NCBI GenBank assembly: GCA_900557585.1
Contig: USTJ01000015.1
Span: 1-9,361 of the forward strand
Reading direction: 5' to 3'
DNA length: 9,361 bases
Origin: an uncultured Eubacteriales bacterium
GTDB taxonomy: Bacteria; Bacillota; Clostridia; Christensenellales; UBA1242
Both the position numbers and the translations under genes were made by a program. The notes below the pieces were generated by a model that had not been told where the DNA came from, did not search any database, and saw nothing but the letters and a program-made list of their open reading frames with translations. How positions within the stretch are numbered: the first letter of the stretch is position 1; every line of letters begins with the position of its first letter. Below are positions 1 to 5,340 of the stretch, one piece after another.

Positions 1-96
1 TGCAAGTGCGTTGGTGCAAGCTAAGATTACTATGCAATTGTCAATGCAGAATTCTTCAATTATCAAAATAATTTCTTTCATTTCAGCCAACATCAT
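1..96 (-). CDS. Partial hypothetical protein (N-terminal part only)
   Basis: A minus-strand reading frame stays open from an ATG at 96 to the window edge, giving 32 residues; the rest lies outside. The visible part is hydrophobic (Ile/Leu-rich) with two Cys and ends in a stretch like a membrane segment (IVILACTNALA). An in-frame ATG at 138 would add 14 residues. I prefer 96 because an AAAAGGG-type ribosome binding site lies 4 bases upstream and because the predicted promoter at 142-170 would start RNA at about 135, so the 138 ATG would fall outside the message. I do not recognise the family. A small membrane protein such as a holin-like one is possible, but this is a guess from composition only. 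Confidence 0.45.
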   Translation of the reverse strand, partial: MMLAEMKEIILIIEEFCIDNCIVILACTNALA

Positions 97-141
97 TTCG
101 CCCTTTTCTTTGTTTTCCTGTACAAGCATGTAATTCATTTT

Positions 142-170
142 ATTATATACTAAAATGGCATTAAATGCAA
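142..170 (-). promoter_or_regulatory. Predicted sigma-A promoter for the partial gene at the left edge
   Basis: On the minus strand, TTGCAT (165-170) and a perfect TATAAT (142-147) are separated by exactly 17 bases. It lies immediately after the terminator of the 41-residue peptide gene, so the partial gene is probably transcribed separately from it. Confidence 0.6.
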
Positions 171-172
171 AC

Positions 173-199
173 AGAAAAAGGGTGGTTTGACCCACCCTT
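173..199 (-). terminator. Rho-independent terminator of the 41-residue peptide gene
   Basis: A perfect 8-bp stem (178-185 with 192-199, AAGGGTGG/CCACCCTT) with a 6-base loop is followed on the minus strand by a T run. The plus-strand side has no T run, so it acts on minus-strand transcripts. It lies 23 bases after the stop of the small peptide gene. Confidence 0.85.
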
Positions 200-221
200 G
201 TCCGTATAGTTTAGCGTTTTC

Positions 222-347
222 TTAATATCTCTTTTCGTCAGACTGTTTGTCACAGTTGTTGTTTTTTTCATTTTTCTGATTTTTTTGATTCTTCTGACTC
301 TTTTCATTTCTGAAATCAGACTTTTCGTTACAATTTTTCTCTTTCAT
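222..347 (-). CDS. 41-residue charged small protein, function unknown
   Basis: A small frame of 41 residues, preceded by an unusually strong ribosome binding site (AAAAGGAGGGG) and followed by a clear terminator, which makes it a believable single-gene unit. The protein has no hydrophobic segment and is very rich in Lys, Asn, Gln, Glu and Ser. Its middle (18-29) is a QKN/EKN triplet repeat. The two ends carry a similar motif with one Cys each, NCNEKSD (5-11) and NCDKQSD (31-37). There is no signal peptide. I do not recognise a family. The composition is compatible with a small spore-associated or nucleic-acid-associated protein, but nothing proves either. No convincing promoter was found upstream (348-430). 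Confidence 0.65.
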   Translation of the reverse strand: MKEKNCNEKSDFRNEKSQKNQKNQKNEKNNNCDKQSDEKRY

Positions 348-353
348 TTTCAA

Positions 354-364
354 CCCCTCCTTTT
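354..364 (-). promoter_or_regulatory. Strong ribosome binding site of the 41-residue peptide
   Basis: Minus-strand AAAAGGAGGGG has its GGAGG core at 356-360, 8 bases before the ATG at 347. This near-perfect anti-16S match is the main evidence that the short frame is translated. Confidence 0.8.
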
Positions 365-431
365 GCTTATATTTTGCTCATTTTCGTGTAAACTATAAAA
401 AGAAATTTTTTGAAAAAAATCTTTTTCTATA

Positions 432-460
432 TTGACAAGCCTGTCCTAAAATGGTAAGAT
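432..460 (+). promoter_or_regulatory. Predicted sigma-A promoter of tRNA-Lys
   Basis: A perfect TTGACA (432-437), a 17-base spacer and TAAGAT (455-460). RNA would start near 467, about 25 bases before the tRNA. A 6-bp inverted repeat (439-444 with 475-480, GCCTGT/ACAGGC) spans the -10 and start region. Confidence 0.85.
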
Positions 461-491
461 AACAAATGTGCCAAACAGGCAGCGAAAATAT

Positions 492-567
492 GGATCATTA
501 GCTCAGCTGGCAGAGCACCTGACTCTTAATCAGGGTGTCCGGGGTTCGAGCCCCCGATGACCCACCA
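492..567 (+). tRNA. tRNA-Lys, anticodon CTT
   Basis: A complete 76-base tRNA with encoded CCA (565-567). The parts are: acceptor stem 492-498 with 557-563; D stem GCTC/GAGC (501-504, 513-516); anticodon stem 518-522 with 530-534; loop CTCTTAA with anticodon CTT at 525-527, reading AAG; T stem 540-544 with 552-556 and loop TTCGAGC. Discriminator is A564. The third acceptor pair is A494 against C561, a mismatch in an otherwise paired stem. A promoter upstream and a terminator 4 bases downstream make it a single-gene unit. Confidence 0.96.
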
Positions 568-570
568 AAA

Positions 571-595
571 AGCACCGATAATTCGGTGCTTTTTT
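571..595 (+). terminator. Rho-independent terminator of tRNA-Lys
   Basis: A perfect 8-bp stem AGCACCGA/TCGGTGCT (571-578 with 583-590) with a TAAT loop is followed by a T run. It begins 4 bases after the CCA end of the tRNA. Confidence 0.93.
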
Positions 596-713
596 CATGG
601 TCAAACTTTGCTCGAACCCTGGGTTCGACTCCTGTCGGAGCCAGACCGCAATCAAAGATTGCTCCCGCTTTGTGCTAAAAACATGCCACTGGCATATTTT
701 CTTAACGCAGTCG

Positions 714-733
714 CCCCGAAGCCCCACCAAAAA
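714..733 (+). repeat. Imperfect direct copy of the tRNA-Lys 3' end
   Basis: Positions 714-733 match 552-571 (end of the T stem, acceptor 3' strand, CCA and following A run) at 18 of 20 bases; the differences are at 720 and 722. The copy has no tRNA body upstream. Confidence 0.55.
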
Positions 734-737
734 AACA

Positions 738-759
738 AACAAATTATTTGTTCTTTTTT
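738..759 (+). terminator. Possible weak AT-only terminator
   Basis: AACAAA/TTTGTT (738-743 with 747-752) with a TTA loop, followed by C and six T. The stem has only one G-C pair, so its activity is doubtful. Confidence 0.3.
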
Positions 760-842
760 ATCTTATCACTAATCACTGCTGAAATTATAAACACTTTGAA
801 ATGCAAAATTTCAGTTAAAGCAAACTAAAAAAAACAAAGTAT

Positions 843-870
843 AAACCCCGGCAAACGCTGGGGTTTTTAT
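843..870 (+). terminator. Strong rho-independent terminator without an obvious gene
   Basis: A 10-bp stem (843-852 with 857-866, one G-T pair, core CCCC/GGGG), a 4-base loop and a T-rich tail. No upstream gene is visible nearer than tRNA-Lys, which already has its own terminator. It may serve as a second terminator or end an unrecognised small RNA. Confidence 0.85.
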
Positions 871-978
871 TTTGCTTATTATGAATCAATTATAAATGGC
901 GTGTGTTTGTTGGAGATATTTAAAAGGTTTAAAGTTTGTTGATTGGCTTACTAAGTGTAAAATATTGCAGGTTTTGGC

Positions 979-1007
979 TTGATATTTTGCTGTTCGTGTG
1001 GTATTAT
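979..1007 (+). promoter_or_regulatory. Predicted sigma-A promoter of fabG
   Basis: TTGATA (979-984), a 17-base spacer and TATTAT (1002-1007). The start would be near 1014, leaving only a very short leader that contains the AGAGGA ribosome binding site. A second possible promoter, TTGTTG-N16-TAAAAT, lies at 936-963. I saw no FapR or FabT box. Confidence 0.6.
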
Positions 1008-1027
1008 TTGTTTAGAGGATTAGTTTT

Positions 1028-1759
1028 ATGAAAACTGTAATTGTTACAGGTGCGTCACGCGGGATTGGCGCTTGCATTGCAAAAGAATTTGCAAAAAATG
1101 GATATAATGTTGTTTTAAACTATTTTAAAAGCGAGGAAAAGGCGAAAGAGGTTTCAAAAGATATTGAAAGTCTTGGTGCAAGAGTTTTGCTTTCAAAAGC
1201 AGATGTTTCAGACCCTGCGCAAGTTCAAGCAATGGTGGAAGAGGCGATAAAAGTTTTTGGAAATGTTGATGTTTTGGTAAACAATGCTGGAATTTCGATT
1301 TCTGGACTGCTTATAGACATGACAAATGAACAAATTCAAAATCTTGTTTCAACAAATCTTGTTTCTCAAATTGTTTGCGCAAGAGAGGTTGCAAAACATA
1401 TGATTGGTCGTCAAAGCGGAAGAATTGTGAATGTTTCATCAATTTGGGGAGTTGTTGGCGGAAGCAACGAAACTGTTTACAGCGCAACAAAGGCGGGAAT
1501 AATTGGCTTTACAAAGGCGCTTGCAAAAGAACTTGGACTTTCGAACATAACGGTGAATGCAGTTGCTCCTGGTGCAATTGAAACCGACATGATGAAATGC
1601 TATGACGCTGAAACAAAAAATCAAATTGCAGAAGAAACAACTCTTGGAAGAATTGGAAAACCCGAAGATATTGCAAAAGCTGTTTTATTTCTTGCAAGTG
1701 ATGATGCGTCATATATAACCGGTCAAGTTTTGAGAGTTGATGGCGGTTGGAATATATAG
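1028..1759 (+). CDS. fabG: 3-oxoacyl-[acyl-carrier-protein] reductase (SDR family)
   Basis: 243 residues, the usual FabG length. It is a cytosolic classical short-chain dehydrogenase that reduces 3-oxoacyl-ACP to 3-hydroxyacyl-ACP with NADPH in fatty-acid elongation. Visible are the nucleotide-binding TGASRGIG (7-14), NNAG (85-88), catalytic Asn110, Ser138, Tyr151 and Lys155 (YSATK), the PG motif (181-182) and the C-terminal GQVLRVDGG typical of FabG. The ATG follows AGAGGA at 1014-1019. The gene stands alone between its own promoter and terminator, away from acpP, fabD or fabF. It could therefore be the housekeeping enzyme or a paralogue acting on another 3-oxo substrate; the SDR assignment is certain, the exact substrate less so. 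Confidence 0.9.
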   Translation: MKTVIVTGASRGIGACIAKEFAKNGYNVVLNYFKSEEKAKEVSKDIESLGARVLLSKADVSDPAQVQAMVEEAIKVFGNVDVLVNNAGISISGLLIDMTNEQIQNLVSTNLVSQIVCAREVAKHMIGRQSGRIVNVSSIWGVVGGSNETVYSATKAGIIGFTKALAKELGLSNITVNAVAPGAIETDMMKCYDAETKNQIAEETTLGRIGKPEDIAKAVLFLASDDASYITGQVLRVDGGWNI

Positions 1760-1782
1760 TACTATTTCACACATAACACGTT

Positions 1783-1810
1783 AAAAGTCCCATATTTTGG
1801 AGCTTTTTTT
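1783..1810 (+). terminator. Probable terminator after fabG
   Basis: An imperfect stem (1783-1791 with 1799-1807, one mismatch and one wobble) merges into a run of seven T. It lies 24 bases after the fabG stop and before the alr leader, separating the two units. Confidence 0.55.
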
Positions 1811-1862
1811 GTGCGTGGCAGTTTTTATTTTGCTTTCATAAAATGAAATAAGGAAGTGAAAT

Positions 1863-2924
1863 ATGTGTGAGTTTGTTATAAATTTGAAAGAGATTTTGCG
1901 TTCTTTTGACAAGGCAAAATCGTATCTTTGCAAAAAGACAAAAATTTGCGTTGTTGTGAAGGCGAATGCCTATGGTTTTGGTGCGTCGAAAATTTGTCAA
2001 CTTTTGAATATTAAAGCAGATTATTTCGCAGTTGCAAGATTGAGTGAATTTTTGAAAATTGAAAAAATTGCAAAAAAACCTGTGTTGATTTTGTCGCCAC
2101 TTTTTGAAAATGAAATGAAAGTTGCAATTGAAAAGGGGGCAGAAATCTCAATAGACTCAATTGAAATGCTACTTTGCGCAAACAAAATTGCAGAAGCAAA
2201 GCATAAAATTGCAAAAGTTCATCTTGTTCTTGACACAGGCATGAATCGTTTTGGAATAAAGCAAAATTCAGAACTTGAACGCTTTTTATGTGTTTTAAAA
2301 GAAATGAAAAATGTTCGGTTTGTTGGGGCATATTCGCATGTTTATGATGCAAGTGATGCAGATAGTGTAAAGTTGCAACGCGAAAAGTTTATTTCTTTTA
2401 AAGAGATGATTACAAAAAATGGTTTCAATCCAATTTTTCACTTTGCTTCTTCGGTTCCGCTGAAAGACAAAGAAAACCAGTTTGACATGGTTCGTTTGGG
2501 CTTTGATGAATATTATTCTGAAACAAGCAAACACATGTTTGTTGCGCGCATTCTTGAAACAAAAGAGGTTTTGAAAGGTGAGAAAATTTCATATTCGGGA
2601 ACTTTTGTTGCACAAAAAGACATGAAAATTGCAATTTGCTCTGCTGGATATGCCGACGGGCTTCCAAGAAAAATGTCAAATAAGGGTGAAGTGTTGATAT
2701 GTGGGCAAAAAGCGCCAATTATTGGGCGAGTGTGCATGGATGTGTTTATGTGTGACATTTCAAATGTTTCGGGCGCGAAAGTGGGTGAAAAGGTCGTGAT
2801 TTTTGGATGTCAGAAAGAAAGTTCAATTTCTGTTTGCCAGGTTGCTGAAATTTGTGATACAATTGCATATGAAATCTATACGGGCATCTCGGAAAGAGTA
2901 AAGCGCGTGTATAAATGGAGATAA
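1863..2924 (+). CDS. alr: Alanine racemase (PLP-dependent)
   Basis: 353 residues, slightly shorter than the usual 370-390. It interconverts L- and D-alanine in the cytosol for peptidoglycan synthesis. The N-terminal barrel carries the PLP lysine K33 in VVKANAYG, DTGMNRFG (124-131), HFASS (193-197) and R211. The C-terminal beta domain (about 226-353) supplies the catalytic tyrosine (Y244 in ISYSGTF), GYADGLPR (262-269) and GRVCMD (288-293). Compared with the Geobacillus enzyme as I recall it, the position of the carbamylated Lys129 is Val122, Asn203 is Ser196, and the SYG motif reads SYS. The ATG follows AGGAAG at 1851-1856. It is the first gene of a unit with rsmD, one base away. The family call is secure. 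Confidence 0.93.
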   Translation: MCEFVINLKEILRSFDKAKSYLCKKTKICVVVKANAYGFGASKICQLLNIKADYFAVARLSEFLKIEKIAKKPVLILSPLFENEMKVAIEKGAEISIDSIEMLLCANKIAEAKHKIAKVHLVLDTGMNRFGIKQNSELERFLCVLKEMKNVRFVGAYSHVYDASDADSVKLQREKFISFKEMITKNGFNPIFHFASSVPLKDKENQFDMVRLGFDEYYSETSKHMFVARILETKEVLKGEKISYSGTFVAQKDMKIAICSAGYADGLPRKMSNKGEVLICGQKAPIIGRVCMDVFMCDISNVSGAKVGEKVVIFGCQKESSISVCQVAEICDTIAYEIYTGISERVKRVYKWR

Positions 2925-2925
2925 A

Positions 2926-3474
2926 ATGCAGGTTATAACTGGAAAATATCGCGGAAGAAAACTTTTGAGTCTTGACACAGAAAAAACAAGACCAACTCTT
3001 GCAAGGGTGAAAGAAAGTCTTTTTTCAATGGTTGATGAATATATTTTTGATAGCACTGTGCTAGACCTTTTTGCAGGTTCGGGCGCACTTGGAATTGAGG
3101 CAATCAGCCGTGGGGCAAAAAAAGTGTATTTTGTTGACAACAACAAAGATGCGAAAGTGGTTATTGAAAAAAACCTGAAAAATGTAAAGGAAGACTTTTC
3201 GGTTGAAATTTCCGACTTTGCATCAGCACTTGACAAATATGCGTCGCTTGGTGTAAAATTTGATATGATATTTATGGATCCACCATATAAAAGCGATTTT
3301 GCGGGCAGAGCACTTGAACTTTTAGACAAAAAAAATCTGCTTCATGATGGGTCGATTGTGTGCCTTGAATATGAGGGCTCAAATCGTTTGCAATCTTTTC
3401 CAGAATGTTATATAATAAAGAAGCATAAAACACATGGAATTGCAGGCATTGTGATTTTGGAGTATAAAAAATAA
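2926..3474 (+). CDS. rsmD: 16S rRNA (guanine966-N2)-methyltransferase
   Basis: 182 residues, full length for RsmD (YlbH in Bacillus). It transfers a methyl group from S-adenosylmethionine to N2 of G966 of 16S rRNA during 30S assembly. The family signature TRPTLARVKESLF (21-33) precedes the SAM-binding motif I VLDLFAGSGALGIEA (45-59). The acidic motif II end is at FVDNN (69-73), and the catalytic DPPY is at 118-121. It starts one base after the alr stop, with GGAG inside the end of alr, and its stop overlaps the next ATG by one base, so the three genes are co-transcribed and probably translationally coupled. Confidence 0.95.
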   Translation: MQVITGKYRGRKLLSLDTEKTRPTLARVKESLFSMVDEYIFDSTVLDLFAGSGALGIEAISRGAKKVYFVDNNKDAKVVIEKNLKNVKEDFSVEISDFASALDKYASLGVKFDMIFMDPPYKSDFAGRALELLDKKNLLHDGSIVCLEYEGSNRLQSFPECYIIKKHKTHGIAGIVILEYKK

Positions 3475-3950
3475 TGGAAGATATTACACAACTTATTGAT
3501 GAACTTGAATCTGAATTTGCCAAAGGCAAGAATTTTTTGTGGTCTAAAAAATCTTTTGTGAACCTTGATAAATGCGAAGAATTGATTGCAGAACTCAAAC
3601 AATCGCTTCCTTCTGCACTTCAAGAAGCAAGTTATGTTTTGTCACAAAGAGATAAAATCATTTCACAAGCAAAAGAACAAGCCGACAAAACATTGAAAGA
3701 GGCAGAGGAAAGAGTTGAACAACTTTTAAGTGAAAATGCACTTATCAAAAAAAGTGAAACCGAATCTGCTGAAATGATGGAAAATGCAGAAAAGCGTTCA
3801 AATCAACTTTATAACGTTACAAAAGACAATATCGATAAACTTTTAAAGTCGGTTGAAGACTATTTGCTTCAAAACCTTCACATTGTTCGAAGCAACCGTG
3901 AAGAACTCAACAACACAAACTTTTCAGTTAAACCAAAAAATAAACAATAA
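3474..3950 (+). CDS. Coiled-coil protein of the rsmD neighbourhood (often labelled ATPase-like)
   Basis: 158 residues, almost all predicted alpha helix. After an N-terminal segment (1-30) comes a short region with LPSALQEASYVLSQRDKII (45-63), then a long coiled coil rich in Ala, Glu, Lys and Gln (about 63-140), with no membrane segment. It resembles the protein found between coaD and ylbJ in many Clostridia, commonly annotated as ATP synthase subunit B-like, V-type ATPase subunit H-like or DivIVA-like on coiled-coil grounds only; I see no nucleotide-binding motif. Its function is unknown. The ATG overlaps the rsmD TAA, and a strong terminator starts 4 bases after the stop. The family match is inferred from pattern and position. 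Confidence 0.8.
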   Translation: MEDITQLIDELESEFAKGKNFLWSKKSFVNLDKCEELIAELKQSLPSALQEASYVLSQRDKIISQAKEQADKTLKEAEERVEQLLSENALIKKSETESAEMMENAEKRSNQLYNVTKDNIDKLLKSVEDYLLQNLHIVRSNREELNNTNFSVKPKNKQ

Positions 3951-3954
3951 AAAC

Positions 3955-3982
3955 AAAAGCACAGTTTCATCTGTGCTTTTTT
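3955..3982. terminator. Bidirectional rho-independent terminator
   Basis: A perfect 10-bp stem AAAAGCACAG/CTGTGCTTTT (3955-3964 with 3971-3980) with a 6-base loop. T-rich tails exist on both strands. It ends the alr-rsmD-coiled-coil unit (+) and, from the other side, ylbJ (-), whose stop is only 11 bases away. Confidence 0.93.
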
Positions 3983-3992
3983 CATGTCAGCT

Positions 3993-5219
3993 TTAAAATT
4001 TGAAAATTGAAAGTAGGACGAGGCAAACAAAAAAGGAAAGAAATGCTTGAACAAATTTTGCAAAAATAAATTTTGAAACTTTAATGTTTGTTTTTGAAAG
4101 AAAAGATAAAGATTGAAAAATGATAGAAAATCCACCAAAAGAAATGAGTGAAGAAATCAACGAATATGAAAGAGAGCAGTGCACATTAGAGAGCATTTTT
4201 ACACCTCTTGTCATTTCTATTATGCCAGACATAACACCGCTTGAAAGTGCCGTTTTTTCTGGATTTGAGCCAAACAGTGGAGAAATGAGTTTTGCAAAAA
4301 AATGCAATATTTTGGTTTGGTTTAAAATGTCGATAAGAACAAAAAAGAAAGCAATATAAAAGCAAACAACAAGCAAACTTTGTGCAGTGTCAATTGCAGA
4401 AGAAGACATGATTTGCAAAAAGTTTTTCTTTGGGCTTTCATGTGTCACTTGTATTCCTGTGCGATGGTTTTGTTTGTCGTTGTCATCGTTTTGGTTGCTA
4501 TTTGTTTTGCTTGTTTTTGTGCTTGCAAAGGCAAAGTTGTTTTTGCTTTGATTTAGTTGGTTGAAATTTGCAATTTCGTTTTCGCTTGTTGTATTGTTAT
4601 GAATAAAAGCACATTTGTTTGCGTGGAGGTTCTTGAACGAAGAGGTGGGCTGTACGGCTTTTTTGATTAAACTGTTAGAAGAGGTTTGCAGATTTGCTTG
4701 TTTTGTCAGTTTTTTATTCGTGTTTCTTTGTTTGATTTTTGCAAACAGATTTATAATTATTGCCGAAACAACCGCTGATATAACACTTGAAACATAAATG
4801 ATAATTCCAAGTTTTGGGCTGTTGAGCATTCCAGTTCCAACACTTCCGATAATAAAAATAAGCCCAGATGTTGAAGAAAGAACTGCACACAGAAAACTAT
4901 CTTTTTTGCTGATTTTTCCTTGCATAAACAGGTCTGCTGTAATTTTTGAACCGATTGGATATCCTGACACAAGACTCATGAAAAAGGCATAAAAACAGTC
5001 TCCGCCAATGCCAAACAACTTTTGCATTGGCTTGTTGGCAATTTTAGAGAGTTTTTCAAAATTTAGGTTTGTGATGATTTTGCAAAGAAACATGAAGGGT
5101 AATAGTCCTGGCAGAACCGAAACAAAGAAAAGTTTAATTCCGCTTGTTACGCTTTTTGCGTACAAAGCAGAGTTTGAAAGAATGCAAAACATGACCAGAA
5201 AAATTGCAATAATCCACAC
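3993..5219 (-). CDS. ylbJ: Sporulation integral membrane protein YlbJ/SpoVV
   Basis: A multi-pass membrane protein, 408 residues with the GTG start used here. In Bacillus subtilis, SpoVV (YlbJ) is needed to move dipicolinic acid toward the forespore and is distantly related to nucleoside transporters. Recognised by LPGLLPFMF (36-44), SGYPIGSK (85-92), GVMSGIIEMTRG (328-339) and SFGGFSIIFQ (360-369) within hydrophobic segments in two halves. The halves are joined by a hydrophilic Asn/Lys/Ser/Thr-rich linker of about 100 residues (164-266). The start is uncertain: an ATG at 5291 (432 residues) lies upstream of the predicted -10 box, and neither start has a good ribosome binding site. A longer frame to 5579 would overlap the divergent gene and is rejected. 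It is unusual in being opposite to the rsmD unit. Confidence 0.85.
   Translation of the reverse strand: MWIIAIFLVMFCILSNSALYAKSVTSGIKLFFVSVLPGLLPFMFLCKIITNLNFEKLSKIANKPMQKLFGIGGDCFYAFFMSLVSGYPIGSKITADLFMQGKISKKDSFLCAVLSSTSGLIFIIGSVGTGMLNSPKLGIIIYVSSVISAVVSAIIINLFAKIKQRNTNKKLTKQANLQTSSNSLIKKAVQPTSSFKNLHANKCAFIHNNTTSENEIANFNQLNQSKNNFAFASTKTSKTNSNQNDDNDKQNHRTGIQVTHESPKKNFLQIMSSSAIDTAQSLLVVCFYIAFFFVLIDILNQTKILHFFAKLISPLFGSNPEKTALSSGVMSGIIEMTRGVKMLSNVHCSLSYSLISSLISFGGFSIIFQSLSFLSKTNIKVSKFIFAKFVQAFLSFFVCLVLLSIFKF
4422..4730 (-). other. Low-complexity hydrophilic linker within ylbJ
   Basis: Encodes residues 164-266 of YlbJ: strongly polar, rich in Asn, Lys, Ser, Thr and Gln, with a run of NSNQNDDNDKQN. 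It separates the two hydrophobic halves and has no recognisable motif. The reading frame continues through it. Confidence 0.7.
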
Positions 5220-5275
5220 ATTTTCTTGAAACCGTGCAAATGTGGCTTTTTTTATTTTACATTTTTCGCTGAATA

Positions 5276-5305
5276 TTGTATTATAATGCATATTAAATGT
5301 ATATG
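5276..5305 (+). promoter_or_regulatory. Weak candidate promoter for the PnuC-like gene
   Basis: TTGTAT (5276-5281), an 18-base spacer and TATATG (5300-5305), giving a leader of about 30 bases before the ATG. The plus strand also has a TATAAT at 5282-5287, but no good -35 at 17 bases. The promoter of this gene is not well resolved. Confidence 0.3.
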
Positions 5306-5308
5306 CAA
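5280..5308 (-). promoter_or_regulatory. Predicted promoter of ylbJ
   Basis: On the minus strand, TTGCAT (5303-5308), a 17-base spacer and a perfect TATAAT (5280-5285), the same box pair as at 142-170. An overlapping AATACAAT resembles the sigma-E -10 (CATACAAT), but I found no well-spaced sigma-E -35. RNA would start near 5273, downstream of the ATG at 5291, favouring the GTG at 5219. Confidence 0.5.
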
Positions 5309-5340
5309 AGCATAGTCTTTTTTGACAAAGGAGAAAAAAT

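Larger units (their letters stand above)
596..842. other. Gene-free stretch with tRNA-like fragments and small inverted repeats
   Basis: No protein gene is supported here; the short frames have no ribosome binding site and partly translate tRNA sequence. What is visible: a 7+1+7 palindrome with T-arm-like sequence (613-627); a fragment resembling a T arm plus acceptor 3' strand (621-643); perfect hairpins at 648-662 and 683-695 without T tails; a near copy of the tRNA-Lys 3' end (714-733); an AT-only hairpin with T tail (738-759); and an 8-bp perfect inverted repeat (779-786 with 807-814). The pattern suggests a decayed tRNA cluster or an integration scar. Confidence 0.5.

Noticed and set aside
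648..695. Two perfect hairpins (648-662 and 683-695) as terminators
   Set aside because: Neither is followed by a T run, so they are kept only as unexplained inverted repeats.
530..782. Short reading frames on both strands over the tRNA and its downstream spacer
   Set aside because: They translate tRNA, terminator and tRNA-like sequence, have no ribosome binding site and end in peptides typical of mistranslated tRNA genes.
2823..3329. 168-residue minus-strand frame
   Set aside because: It lies opposite the end of alr and most of rsmD, both clearly recognised, and has no ribosome binding site or family features.
4120..4992. Several plus-strand frames opposite ylbJ
   Set aside because: They are antisense shadows of the membrane protein; the minus-strand frame carries the family motifs.
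5292..5340. An NAD+ or vitamin riboswitch before the PnuC-like gene
   Set aside because: The leader is too short and no aptamer-like structure is seen.
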